Assembly: GCA_002498385.1 (NCBI GenBank)
Contig: DAHH01000009.1
Span: 59,669 to 94,805, forward strand
Direction of reading: 5' to 3'
DNA length: 35,137 nucleotides
Origin: Methanobacterium sp. UBA410
GTDB taxonomy: Archaea > Methanobacteriota > Methanobacteria > Methanobacteriales > Methanobacteriaceae
Below are positions 8,870-16,965 of this stretch, one piece after another. The stretch's first letter is position 1. The number at the start of each line of letters is the position of its first letter. A model generated the notes under the pieces. It was not told where the DNA came from, searched no databases, and worked only from the letters and a program-made list of their open reading frames with translations. The position numbers and the translations under genes are program-made.

Positions 8870-9838
8870 ATGCGTTGTAAAATATGTGGCAATCAAAGGG
8901 ATAATAAAATCTTTAAAATTAAAGAAATGATGTTTGGATTGGGAGACTCATTCGATTATTTAGAATGTTCAAAATGTGGCTGTCTTCAAATTGTTGATAT
9001 ACCCGAGGATATGGAAAAATATTATCCTTCAAACTATTATTCCTTGCAGAAAAATGTAGGGGAACATGGACGTCGAAGAACTATAAAAGAGGTTCTTGGG
9101 GATAGAAAAATTGATTATGCAATATTTAAGGATAGTTTTATTGGAAAAATCTTGTATAACCTTTACCCCTTGAATGATCCATTTCTTCAAGCTCTTGAAA
9201 TTGCAGAACTTAATCGTGATTCAAATGTACTGGATGTAGGATGCGGGATAGGAAACTGGCTTTATTATTTAAATAATTTAGGTTTTAAAAATCTATTGGG
9301 TATAGACCCTTATGCACGCGAAGTTAAAAATGATAAATTTACAATTTTTAGGAAGGATATACATGAAATGCCTGACAGCCCTAAATTTGATTTAATCCTT
9401 TCTAGCCAATCATTTGAACACATGCCTCATCAATTAGAAGCCTTGACTAAAATTTCAGAGTTACTGTCAGAAAATGGTTCATGTATACTTTCCACACCCA
9501 TAAAGAGTAAATATATCTGGGAGCACTATGGTGTTAATTGGGTGCAAATAGATGCTCCACGCCACTTTTTTATTCATACTCTTAAAAGCTTTGAATTTTT
9601 AGCTAAAAAAGCAGGTTTGTATATAAAAGAAACAATTTTTGACTCCAATGAATTTCAATTTTGGGCAAGTGAACAATACAAAGCAGGTATTTTTCTTGAA
9701 GCTGAAAATTCATACAAAATAAATCCAGAAAAAAGTATATTCAATGAAAATCAAATAGAGGAATTCAAAAATAAGGCTGCAGTTTTAAATAAGAACAAAT
9801 TAGGAGATCAAGCAATCTTTATTTTAAATAAGGAATAA
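8870..9838 (+). CDS. zinc-ribbon class I SAM-dependent methyltransferase
   Basis: A 322-aa methyltransferase. The N-terminus holds two Cys pairs, CKIC and CSKC (about residues 3-6 and 34-37), forming a zinc-ribbon-like module common in sugar C- or O-methyltransferases of polysaccharide loci. The SAM-binding motif I VLDVGCGIGNW follows at about residue 121, then motif II/III LLGIDPY and DLILSSQSFEHM, the latter typical of Methyltransf_11/23 domains. AGGTG precedes the ATG. It sits between two GT2 genes, so it probably methylates a glycan residue or a nucleotide-sugar precursor. The coding sequence is visibly more AT-rich than its neighbours, which is compatible with transfer. Confidence 0.8.
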   Translation: MRCKICGNQRDNKIFKIKEMMFGLGDSFDYLECSKCGCLQIVDIPEDMEKYYPSNYYSLQKNVGEHGRRRTIKEVLGDRKIDYAIFKDSFIGKILYNLYPLNDPFLQALEIAELNRDSNVLDVGCGIGNWLYYLNNLGFKNLLGIDPYAREVKNDKFTIFRKDIHEMPDSPKFDLILSSQSFEHMPHQLEALTKISELLSENGSCILSTPIKSKYIWEHYGVNWVQIDAPRHFFIHTLKSFEFLAKKAGLYIKETIFDSNEFQFWASEQYKAGIFLEAENSYKINPEKSIFNENQIEEFKNKAAVLNKNKLGDQAIFILNKE

Positions 9839-9894
9839 AGGATATTATTCATTGCCACTAATTTTTTTGTTAAATAAATCAAAGAAGGTTAAAC

Positions 9895-10749
9895 ATGATT
9901 AAAACACCTGTTTCTGTGATTATTAACACGTTTAATGAGGAAAAAAACATAAGGAACTGTCTTGAAACTGTTAAATGGGCAGATGAGATTATTGTTGTTG
10001 ATATGTACAGTGAGGATCGTACTGTAGAAATAGTGAAAGAGTACACAGATAAAATATTTTTCTTTAAAAGGTTAGGTTACGCAGATCCTGCAAGACAATT
10101 TGCCTTAGAAAAAGCAGCCAATGATTGGATTTTAAGCATAGATGCTGATGAATTAGTACCAATAAAACTTAAAAATAAACTTATCAATATAATGAGGAAA
10201 GATGAGGCAGATATTGTTTACACACCCCATAATAACTATCTTTTTGGTCACTTACTTGAATTTACAGGATGGGGAGCTAAGCAAGATATGCATGTTCGTT
10301 TTTTTAAGAAGAATTTTCTTAATTATACTGAGGATATACATAATTTTGTGGCAATAAAAGATAATGCACGAATATACAAAATAAAAGATCCTGAAGAAGG
10401 TTTTGTACATTTAGCATATTTAGACGTGGAACACTTCATTGAAAAAATGAACAGGTACACAACCATCGAGGCAAAGAGACTTTTTGATGCAGGAGAGGAC
10501 ATCAACTCAAAACAGCTTTTAAAAAGGATTTTAGATGAATTCAAATTCCGGTACATGGATCTGAAAGGTTACAAGGAAGGGTTTAGAGGTTTTTCCCTGA
10601 GCATGCTCATGGCCATGTACAGGTTAGTTACTTACATGAAGCTGAAGTTGATGAGGAAACACAACTCCAAAGGTCCAAGGGAAAAAATAAGGGAGAAATA
10701 TAATAAAATTGCCCTTGAAATAATTGAAGAGTATGCAAATGAGAAATGA
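9895..10749 (+). CDS. GT2-family glycosyltransferase (WaaE/KdtX-like)
   Basis: A 284-aa GT2 enzyme of the group that includes lipopolysaccharide core glucosyltransferase WaaE. The N-terminus VSVIINTFNEEKNIRNCLE, then WADEIIVVDMYSEDRT, the FALEKAANDW helix and the metal-binding LSIDADE are diagnostic of this group. A basic amphipathic C-terminus (about residues 215-284) may sit on the membrane. The start ATG at 9895 is the first in the frame. Last gene of the plus-strand block; a T-rich tract follows its stop. Donor and acceptor are unknown; in archaea such enzymes probably act on surface glycans or glycolipids. Confidence 0.85.
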   Translation: MIKTPVSVIINTFNEEKNIRNCLETVKWADEIIVVDMYSEDRTVEIVKEYTDKIFFFKRLGYADPARQFALEKAANDWILSIDADELVPIKLKNKLINIMRKDEADIVYTPHNNYLFGHLLEFTGWGAKQDMHVRFFKKNFLNYTEDIHNFVAIKDNARIYKIKDPEEGFVHLAYLDVEHFIEKMNRYTTIEAKRLFDAGEDINSKQLLKRILDEFKFRYMDLKGYKEGFRGFSLSMLMAMYRLVTYMKLKLMRKHNSKGPREKIREKYNKIALEIIEEYANEK

Positions 10750-11270
10750 ATACATTAAAAAAATATCTAATTAAAATATTTAGGGTGTTAATTTTTTTAG
10801 GTTTCGAAAGTTTTTTTTTAGGGGCTGTTTTTTTTGTTGTAGCCTTGTGTTGTGATGAGTTCTGCTAAAAATACAGTTACTGTGGTGGTTCTTTCGGTAG
10901 ATTCTGATGTATATTTCTGTATTTTTTTCAGGCTTGTCCTGATTTGCATAATCTGAAAAAATCTTCGATTTTACTATGTACTAATTTGTAATGCTTCTAA
11001 TTTCATATTTTTTTCAAATAATACCCTTTTAATGTATGTATACTTTTTTTTGGTTTGTGTTTCAGTTTTCTTATACTTAACTACGGTTAGTGGTAAGTTA
11101 ATTGGTCATTCAATTTAAATGGTTTAAAATGCCTAATACACTCATAAAACATGAATAAAATTATATTTTTAGAAATGAAACAATCAACACACCGTTAAAT
11201 ACACAAAACAAAAAAACCAAAACACTTTTTTCAAAAAGAAAAAAAATCTAAGGCCCTAAAACTATTAAAC
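10750..11270. other. 520-bp convergent intergenic region with transposase debris
   Basis: This region separates the plus-strand GT block from the minus-strand flippase block. It holds the decayed transposase-like fragment at about 10818-11001 and several T-rich runs near 10794 and 10811 that could terminate the plus-strand transcript. The part from 11001 to 11270 is very AT-rich and I see nothing else in it. Confidence 0.5.
10818..11001 (-). pseudogene. transposase-like C-terminal remnant, frameshifted
   Basis: Reading the minus strand from about 11001, an open stretch encodes HYKLVHSKIEDFFRLCKSG and then stops. A shift of frame continues with KKIQKYTSEST, VTVFLAELITTQGYN and a stop at 10818-10820. 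The order HSKIEDFF, K-Y-T, then a hydrophobic LITTQGY tail resembles the C-terminal end of DDE transposases found in methanogens. The family match is from memory and only moderately sure. There is no start codon and at least one frame change, so this is debris. It suggests that an insertion sequence once lay between the two glycan blocks. Confidence 0.5.
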
Positions 11271-12011
11271 TTAAAAAATTCCTATTTTTTTTAAAAAACT
11301 TTTTAATCGTCTCTGGAAAAATGGAATTCTCTGAATAGTAAGGGGATATAATGTACTCCATTCTCCTGTTGTTGTGTAAATCCTTTTATAATCCTTTTTA
11401 TATTTTTTTCTTACCTTTTCTAACGAGACAAAATACTTTTCATCAAGCGGTAATCCTGTTGATCTATGGTATAAATATGTGGGTAACACGTAGACTTTGA
11501 GACCCGATTTTTTAACACTTAAACTATAATCTATAGCATATGAATGCCAACCAAAACATGTTTTCTTGTCAAACTTACGTTTTTTAAATATAGCCTGAGG
11601 AATTATGATCAGACATTCATCCAAAGTTTGTACTTCAAGAGGAGTGTTTATTTGAACGCCACCCGCGGATTGAGGCGGTTCGCCATGTTTTATGTTTGTT
11701 ACAGTCCTCTCATTATTTTCAATAGAGCCCGCAACCCCAACAATCCCCACATTATTTAAGGAATTTAAGGTTTTTTCTGTGTCTTTTAACCACGTTTTTG
11801 AAATTAAATCAATATCTTGATGAACAAACATTATATATTCACCTTTAGCCTTTTCTCCCCCTTTGTTGAGGGCTTCAGCTGCAGATTTAAACGTTCCTTC
11901 AGTGTTGTCCATTAAAATAAGTTCGTATTCTGTGGACTGACCTTTTAAACCTTCGAGTAAAAACTTTTCTAAAATTTTTTTATTATTATAAACGCATACT
12001 ACTGAAATCAT
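11271..12011 (-). CDS. GT2-like glycosyltransferase, short
   Basis: A 246-aa protein with a GT-A start (MISVVCVYNN) and an ELILMDNTEG strand. The YIMFVHQDIDLIS stretch carries the D-x-D-like metal site, the pattern seen in GT2 relatives annotated as rhamnan or capsule glycosyltransferases. The second acidic motif may be the CFGWHSYAIDYSLSVKKSG block. The ATG has a GGTGA ribosome binding site at seven bases. It is 51 bp downstream of the flippase gene and probably in the same transcript. A basic C-terminus (residues 215-246) suggests membrane association. Substrate unknown. Confidence 0.75.
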   Translation of the reverse strand: MISVVCVYNNKKILEKFLLEGLKGQSTEYELILMDNTEGTFKSAAEALNKGGEKAKGEYIMFVHQDIDLISKTWLKDTEKTLNSLNNVGIVGVAGSIENNERTVTNIKHGEPPQSAGGVQINTPLEVQTLDECLIIIPQAIFKKRKFDKKTCFGWHSYAIDYSLSVKKSGLKVYVLPTYLYHRSTGLPLDEKYFVSLEKVRKKYKKDYKRIYTTTGEWSTLYPLTIQRIPFFQRRLKSFLKKIGIF

Positions 12012-12062
12012 TGTAATTTCACCGTTAAATTTCCAGTAACCAATTGAACATCCTCTTTATAA

Positions 12063-13499
12063 CTAATTTTTGTTTAAGATCTCTTTTATAAGGAATATAT
12101 CCTCTTCATCAACTCCTTTAACAAGGTACAAGGATATGAAATATATTAAAATGCCTATAAAGAGCAGTGGGAATAAGCTTAAACTCCTGAAGTACCAGAT
12201 AGAAATGCTCATAACTGCAGTGGCCACCAAAACTTTGGATAAATTTTTCAGAACTGTTTCGTGTGATATTCCGTAACCTAGTTTATAACTAATTAATAGA
12301 ACATATCCCACAAGAACTATTTCTGTTATCAACGTGGCGAAGCTGGCTCCAATAAAACTAAATTTAGGTATTAAAATTAAGTTAAGGATTATGTTGATTA
12401 CTACGCAGAGCATTGAAATTTTAGTTATTATTAATTGTTTATTTATAGATTGTAATAATTGTACAAAGGCAGCCCCTATGAAAGTAAAAACCATAGTCCA
12501 TATTAATATTTGCAGAGCGGGTATTGATTGTGTGTATCCTTGTCCGAATATCAGCAGTATGATCTTGTCTGACAGAAGTGTTGTCCCGAATCCCATTGGA
12601 ATTCCAATAATAAGCATGTATTTGAAATATCGTTCGTATATTAATGTTAAAGAGTCCCTTGACGAGTTGTAAAATCTTGACATCACAGGGAAAACGGCCG
12701 TATTTATTGCATTTGGAATAAAAAGGGTTATAAGCATTAATCTGTATGCTGCGCTGTACCAGCCTACCACTTCATTTCCTTGCATTATTGAAAGCATTAT
12801 TGAATCAATGTAAGTGTATAACATCCCGCTTAAGCTAGTTATTCCAAAGGGCCATGCTTCTTTTATAGTTGGCTTCCAGAACTTTGTGTCGATTTCAATT
12901 TTGGGTAAATCAAATTTCTTTATATATACAATAATTATGTACACAAGGACTAAGCTGTTGGCGATTATGTATAAAGAAGCGAAAAAAAGGATATCTAACT
13001 TATAATAAATCCCAATCATAGTGCCTAAAAACATTAAAACACTGTTTAATATAGTACTTCCTGATAAATATTCCATCCTTTCGCTGGCTTGGAAAATAGC
13101 TGTTAAAACCCCGCCGAAAGCATTTATAACGACAGATATAGTAATTAAATAAATGACAGTGCTTACTAATTTGCTGTAACCTATTATATTTACAGTTAAC
13201 ACTATCAATGTAAACATTAAAAGAGACAATACGACCTTGATTAATGCAATATTAGAAATATATTTATTTGATGTAGTTTTATCACGAGCAACTTCTCTTA
13301 CCATTAATGTGCCCAATCCCATGTCCCCAATAATTCCAAATATGGCTGTTATAGATAAGGCAAGGGATAGAATACCAAACCCTTCAGCTCCTAAGTACTG
13401 AGCAGTGTACATAGTGATGAAAAAGCCTAGTCCATAAGTCATGATCTGGGCTATAAACATTAAACTGGTGTTTTTGGCTATTTTTTGTACTGTGCTCAT
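12063..13499 (-). CDS. polysaccharide/lipid-linked oligosaccharide flippase (Wzx-like)
   Basis: A 478-aa membrane protein of the MOP superfamily (polysaccharide biosynthesis protein, RfbX/Wzx type) with 12-14 predicted helices. The N-terminus AKNTSLMFIAQIMTYGLGFFITMYTAQYLGAEGFGILSLA is characteristic (quoted here for its G-F-x-x-x-Y and L-G-x-x-G pattern, about residues 7-45). These proteins flip lipid-linked glycan intermediates across the cytoplasmic membrane. It lies upstream of a GT2 gene and in a locus with many glycosyltransferases, which fits export of a surface glycan. The ATG at 13499 follows a TGTGA element. Codon use is strongly A/T-biased. Confidence 0.88.
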   Translation of the reverse strand: MSTVQKIAKNTSLMFIAQIMTYGLGFFITMYTAQYLGAEGFGILSLALSITAIFGIIGDMGLGTLMVREVARDKTTSNKYISNIALIKVVLSLLMFTLIVLTVNIIGYSKLVSTVIYLITISVVINAFGGVLTAIFQASERMEYLSGSTILNSVLMFLGTMIGIYYKLDILFFASLYIIANSLVLVYIIIVYIKKFDLPKIEIDTKFWKPTIKEAWPFGITSLSGMLYTYIDSIMLSIMQGNEVVGWYSAAYRLMLITLFIPNAINTAVFPVMSRFYNSSRDSLTLIYERYFKYMLIIGIPMGFGTTLLSDKIILLIFGQGYTQSIPALQILIWTMVFTFIGAAFVQLLQSINKQLIITKISMLCVVINIILNLILIPKFSFIGASFATLITEIVLVGYVLLISYKLGYGISHETVLKNLSKVLVATAVMSISIWYFRSLSLFPLLFIGILIYFISLYLVKGVDEEDIFLIKEILNKN

Positions 13500-13509
13500 G
13501 ATTTCACAT

Positions 13510-13533
13510 CTATTATCAATACTATTATCATTA
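13510..13533. repeat. 12-bp tandem duplication
   Basis: CTATTATCAATA (13510-13521) and CTATTATCATTA (13522-13533), one mismatch, directly upstream of the flippase gene. Further ATTAC/ATTC decay products follow. Confidence 0.6.
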
Positions 13534-13653
13534 TTACTATTCTTGTTTGTTTCATGTTATTTTGCTTCAATAAATCGTTACTTTACGGTTTTCACGTTTC
13601 AACCATAAAATAATAAAAAAAATTAGTGGATATTGAGCCAATAATCCGATTCA

Positions 13654-13676
13654 GTAATTAATCTTGGTAATTAATC
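13654..13676. repeat. 10-bp duplication downstream of the epimerase gene
   Basis: GTAATTAATC at 13654-13663 and 13667-13676, period 13, in the short spacer between the epimerase stop and the flippase start. Confidence 0.5.
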
Positions 13677-13697
13677 CTTTTGAATAGTCATTAAAAT

Positions 13698-14627
13698 CTA
13701 ACTTCCACCAGCAAACCAGCGGACAGTTTCCTTTAACTCTTCCCTGAAATTGTCTTCGGGTTCGAATTCGAATGATTTGGCCTTTGAAACATCTGCAAGT
13801 GAATGTTTTATGTCTCCAACCCTTGCATCTTCATAAACTGGCTCAACTTCTGTTTCCATAACCTCGTTTATGATACTTACAAGCTCGTTGATGGTGGTTT
13901 TCTTGCCGTGGCCTATATTAAAAATACCTGTCTTGGTGGACTCGCATACTTTGATGTTGGCATCAACAACGTTTTTTATGTAGATGAAGTCTCTGCTCTG
14001 TTCCCCGTCGCCGTAGATAACAGGTCTTTCACCTTTGAGTATCCTGTCTATGAAGTTGGGTATTGCAGCGGCGTACTGGGAGTTTGGGTCCTGCCTCTGC
14101 CCGAAAACGTTGAAGTACCTTAAAGCTGCTGTTTGCAGTCCGTAGAGATCTGTGAAGTTGCTGCAGTACAGTTCTCCTGTTGCCTTGGTTACTGCGTAGG
14201 GAGACATGGGCTTTACCGGTGCATCTTCACGGAGGGGCATGTTCTGTGAGTCACCGTAAACTGCAGAAGAGGAGGCCATAACAACTTTTTCAACGTCAGT
14301 GTCCCTTGCAGCCACAAGAACCTTCAAGGTACCTGTGATGTTAATCCGGTTGCATTTTTCAGGATCTTGAACACTTTGAGGCACGCTTGCCATTGCAGCT
14401 TCGTGGAAAACGTAGTCCTTATCCTTAAATATTGATTTTAGGTCTAATTCAGTCATATCTCCTTTTATGATCTCAATTTTTTCCTTGTTAAGATGTTTGA
14501 TGTTTTCAAGTTTTCCTGTTGACATATCGTCGATTATTGTAACCTCATTATCCTCAATCAGTCCTTCTGTGATGTGTGATCCTATAAATCCAAGACCACC
14601 AGTTACAACTACTTTCTTATCTTTCAT
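13698..14627 (-). CDS. NAD-dependent UDP-sugar 4-epimerase (GalE-like SDR)
   Basis: An extended short-chain dehydrogenase of 309 aa that probably interconverts UDP-glucose/UDP-galactose or the N-acetyl or uronic acid equivalents, feeding the glycan genes nearby. The NAD-binding GGLGFIGSH lies near residue 9; the catalytic S-S-A-V-Y-G and Y-A-V-T-K (YxxxK) are both present, followed by LRYFNVFGQRQDPNSQYAAAIP, typical of archaeal UDP-glucose 4-epimerases. The start is placed at the ATG at 14627, preceded by GGAG at eight bases; an in-frame TTG at 14645 is less likely. Upstream lies a 12-bp palindrome (14668-14679). Substrate specificity cannot be settled by eye. Confidence 0.87.
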   Translation of the reverse strand: MKDKKVVVTGGLGFIGSHITEGLIEDNEVTIIDDMSTGKLENIKHLNKEKIEIIKGDMTELDLKSIFKDKDYVFHEAAMASVPQSVQDPEKCNRINITGTLKVLVAARDTDVEKVVMASSSAVYGDSQNMPLREDAPVKPMSPYAVTKATGELYCSNFTDLYGLQTAALRYFNVFGQRQDPNSQYAAAIPNFIDRILKGERPVIYGDGEQSRDFIYIKNVVDANIKVCESTKTGIFNIGHGKKTTINELVSIINEVMETEVEPVYEDARVGDIKHSLADVSKAKSFEFEPEDNFREELKETVRWFAGGS

Positions 14628-14667
14628 TCTGGTTTCTCCATTCAATGTAACCTATTAACATTTTTTT

Positions 14668-14679
14668 ATTGTTAACAAT
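14668..14679. promoter_or_regulatory. 12-bp palindrome upstream of the epimerase gene
   Basis: ATTGTTAACAAT is a perfect palindrome about 40 bp ahead of the ATG at 14627, where an archaeal promoter or repressor site would sit. It could be an operator or a chance AT palindrome. Confidence 0.3.
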
Positions 14680-14756
14680 TAATTTATGGTAACTATATTA
14701 ATTCATGAATTTTTAAATTGAATCTTCAGCTTTTATCGAGTTTTCAAGCTTTTAAC

Positions 14757-14807
14757 AGACTTAAGTTTCTAAAAGCCTTAACTTTTTAAAAGACTTAAGT
14801 TTCTAAA
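14757..14807. repeat. 17-bp duplication with degenerate relatives
   Basis: AGACTTAAGTTTCTAAA occurs at 14757-14773 and 14791-14807. Looser copies (TTAAAACTTTAGTTTCTCTAA and neighbours, shortened here) continue to about 14880, suggesting repeated slippage in this spacer. Confidence 0.6.
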
Positions 14808-14981
14808 TATAGGAGTCAATTTCAAAGTTTAGTTTTCTGTCTTAAAACTTTAGTTTCTCTAAAAACTTTAATCTCTTATTTAAACATTTAAATATACATA
14901 TTACTGGAACTTTTTTTGTTCTTCAACTTGCTTCTCATTCCATGTCTGTTTCTTCTAGATATTCTTTTTAAATATTTAAGT

Positions 14982-15398
14982 TTAAGAAACATTCACTGGC
15001 AGGTTGAGGGATCTGTAAACGTTGTTCTCGTCTGGAACTTTGTAGAGAAGGAAGTTCAGTTCACCGCTTTTTGTTGCTTTGAATGTGTAGGGTATCTGCA
15101 TGGATTCGTTGTTTTTCAGAGTCACGTTTTTCTCAAATACTGTGCTGTTTTCGTTTTTTATAACAAGCTTGTAGGATGTATCTGCAGATTCGTGGTTTAC
15201 AATGCCCACTGTTACGTTGCCTGTTTCTCCTGCTGTCATGTTAACTGGATAATTTCCTGCTGTCCCGTTTTCTCCCAGTATGTAGAATTCTGTGAACCTT
15301 TCATTTGGTGCCGGGTTCACTACTATATAAATGGTGGCACAAACTGCCGCAACTATTAAAATAGTTAACGTAATTGAAACGATTTTATCCAACTTCAT
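14982..15398 (-). CDS. membrane-anchored DUF1616-like protein
   Basis: A 138-aa protein with one N-terminal membrane helix (about residues 7-27) and an extracytoplasmic domain of roughly 105 aa. That domain carries F-Y-I-L-G-E-N-G, AGNYPVNMTAGET and VGIVNHE, the pattern of the C-terminal part of DUF1616 proteins, a beta-sandwich domain frequent in methanogen cell-surface loci. Full DUF1616 proteins usually have several more membrane helices, so this looks like a short version. Several N-x-S/T sequons are present. The ATG at 15398 is preceded by AAGGTG at six bases; a GTG three codons upstream overlaps that site and is rejected. Function unknown; a surface-glycan role is inferred from the neighbours. 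Confidence 0.65.
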   Translation of the reverse strand: MKLDKIVSITLTILIVAAVCATIYIVVNPAPNERFTEFYILGENGTAGNYPVNMTAGETGNVTVGIVNHESADTSYKLVIKNENSTVFEKNVTLKNNESMQIPYTFKATKSGELNFLLYKVPDENNVYRSLNLPVNVS

Positions 15399-15654
15399 AA
15401 TGAACACCTTAATTCATTTTTAAATGCAGTGATTGTAACAAGAGGTATAATAAGTTACATTCTTGTACTCTAATTTTTTAAAAGATTTTTATAAACATAA
15501 CTTGTACTTTGGAAATTATAAAGTGAACCATTTCTGGGGTTATAACTTAATCTGTTGATTGTAATCTAACTACTATTTATTGCAATTTCCCAGAATATTA
15601 TTCCTATTTTTTAAAATAAACTTTCCTGAACGGCTCTGTTCATTGATCCAAAAC

Positions 15655-15663
15655 TTTATATAA
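15655..15663 (+). promoter_or_regulatory. distal eha TATA box
   Basis: TTTATATAA preceded by an A-rich BRE-like CCAAAAC. Initiation about 25 bp downstream would fall near 15685, inside the inverted repeat, giving a leader of about 180 nt for ehaA. Confidence 0.45.
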
Positions 15664-15677
15664 TAAAATGTAATGCC

Positions 15678-15718
15678 CAATATTATCAGAAAAAGGTTGC
15701 TGCCTTCCGATAATATTG
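15678..15718. promoter_or_regulatory. long inverted repeat overlapping the predicted distal start
   Basis: CAATATTATC (15678-15687) and its exact complement GATAATATTG (15709-15718) are separated by 21 bases. Inside the loop AAGG and CCTT can pair around TTGCTG. It may be an operator for a dimeric regulator or a 5'-end hairpin in the mRNA. Confidence 0.55.
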
Positions 15719-15833
15719 AAATTAAGGGTTGTTGAAAATTGAAAGCTATTGAGGAAAGTTATTGAGGTTAAAAAGGGGCTATTTTGTTAATATTAAGCTA
15801 GTTTATCCTAATTTTAAGAGATGAAAGTAAACA

Positions 15834-15842
15834 TTTATATTA
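15834..15842 (+). promoter_or_regulatory. proximal eha TATA box
   Basis: TTTATATTA centred about 27 bp ahead of the ehaA ATG, after a purine-rich GAAAGTAAAC. The predicted start coincides with the ATG, and no ribosome binding site is visible, so this promoter would give a leaderless mRNA. Confidence 0.5.
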
Positions 15843-15864
15843 TGCAGTTGACAATGGTTTTATC

Positions 15865-16185
15865 ATGATTATCCATGTTAATGTGTGGTACACACTGATA
15901 AGTTACATACTTGCCGTGGGTTTTGCTGTGATCACTGGGCTGATCTTGCGACTTCCCCTGCTTCCTGAAAGACCCATGAGGCGGTCCTGGACTGTGAGTG
16001 CCATTTTTCCAACGGCAGTACTCGCACTGGGCTTCACAGCCATGGTGTTTGGCCTTGGATACGAAGGAACAGGATACAGGGGAATGCTCATAGGAATCTT
16101 TGTTGGAATTCTGACGGCTTTGTTCTGCAGATTCCTTCTTGAAAAGGTTGTTCCAAAACCTAAATCGGAGGAGTTACATGAATGA
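15865..16185 (+). CDS. ehaA: energy-converting hydrogenase A subunit A
   Basis: A 106-aa membrane protein with three hydrophobic helices (about 8-27, 47-65 and 71-90). The stretch ILRLPLLPERPMRRSWT between the first two is typical of EhaA. It is one of the small membrane subunits of the Eha complex, which couples ion flow across the membrane to ferredoxin reduction with H2; the individual role of EhaA is not known. It is the first gene of the operon. The ATG sits about 27 bp from a TATA box with no ribosome binding site. The stop overlaps the start of ehaB (ATGAATGA), indicating coupled translation. Confidence 0.85.
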   Translation: MIIHVNVWYTLISYILAVGFAVITGLILRLPLLPERPMRRSWTVSAIFPTAVLALGFTAMVFGLGYEGTGYRGMLIGIFVGILTALFCRFLLEKVVPKPKSEELHE

Positions 16186-16681
16186 AATTCTGGCAGTTGC
16201 AGTTGCAGCCGTAATATCCTGGCTTAACTTCGTGCTTGTGGATACATGGATGGGACTGCCTGAGGCACCTGGTGTTAAGGGTGCGGACGTGATAGGTAGA
16301 TCCATTAAGGAAAGGGGAGGAGACCTTGCAGGAGGCTTCTTCCAGGGAAACATAGTTTGTTCTCCTGATGCCTCTGCAGGAACAATCCTTGCGGCTGTGG
16401 CATGTTATGCCATAGGAACACCAGAAGGTGGTTTCATTGCAGCTGTCCTTGTTTACTTCGGAAACAGGATGTGTGCAGACCCTGGTTATGCAGGCACAAC
16501 AGGTGCACTTACAATGACGTGTATAATAGCTGCAACGTCCTTAATTGGTTTTACCCCTGCAGAATTTGTGGTTGGAATGTTAATTGCAATTGTTACGATT
16601 CAGGGACTTTACCACCAGGGATCTTCCAGACTTCTTGGGAAGATCGCAAAGAAGATGGGCAGGTACACCAAGTTGACGTGA
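16178..16681 (+). CDS. ehaB: energy-converting hydrogenase A subunit B
   Basis: A 167-aa membrane protein beginning at the ATG at 16178, inside the ehaA stop region, with GGAGGAG just upstream. An earlier in-frame ATG at 16139 would overlap ehaA by much more and is rejected. Helices occur near residues 1-20, 64-85, 103-122 and 127-145. A conserved loop of the form GLPEAPGVKGADVIGRS follows the first helix. It belongs to the membrane arm of Eha. A 284-bp spacer follows before ehaC. Confidence 0.85.
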   Translation: MNEILAVAVAAVISWLNFVLVDTWMGLPEAPGVKGADVIGRSIKERGGDLAGGFFQGNIVCSPDASAGTILAAVACYAIGTPEGGFIAAVLVYFGNRMCADPGYAGTTGALTMTCIIAATSLIGFTPAEFVVGMLIAIVTIQGLYHQGSSRLLGKIAKKMGRYTKLT

Positions 16682-16794
16682 CCGCTGGATCTTCCTAGCC
16701 CCATGAAACTTAAATTCTTAGAAGGTTCTGGGATTCTATAAAAAGAGATTATTATATCCAGATTATAGGATTCTCTTAAACTAATAATATAATC

Positions 16795-16833
16795 CAGCAT
16801 AAAATAATTCAATTCAGCATAAAATAATTCAAT
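16795..16833. repeat. 19-bp tandem duplication in the ehaB-ehaC spacer
   Basis: CAGCATAAAATAATTCAAT occurs at 16795-16813 and 16815-16833, a perfect duplication with period 20. Nothing else in the 284-bp spacer looks coding. Confidence 0.75.
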
Positions 16834-16965
16834 AATCAATAACATTCAGAAATAAAGTAATAAATGGATAATAAGTATTAAATTAGATAAAGACAAACTC
16901 AAATATACTTTGGTCTAACTTAAGAACGCTCTGTATAAATCTGTATATAATAAGGGTAGATAATC

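Larger units (their letters stand above)
14628..14981. other. 354-bp leader/spacer with degenerate repeats
   Basis: Upstream region of the epimerase gene and downstream region of the DUF1616-like gene. It contains the ATTGTTAACAAT palindrome and a run of CTTAAGTTTCTAAA-like units between about 14757 and 14880. No gene is seen. Confidence 0.5.
15399..15864. other. 466-bp divergent intergenic region upstream of eha
   Basis: It separates the minus-strand DUF1616-like gene from ehaA. It contains two plus-strand TATA boxes (15655-15663 and 15834-15842) and a 10-bp inverted repeat with a 21-nt loop (15678-15718). No open reading frame of note. Confidence 0.6.
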
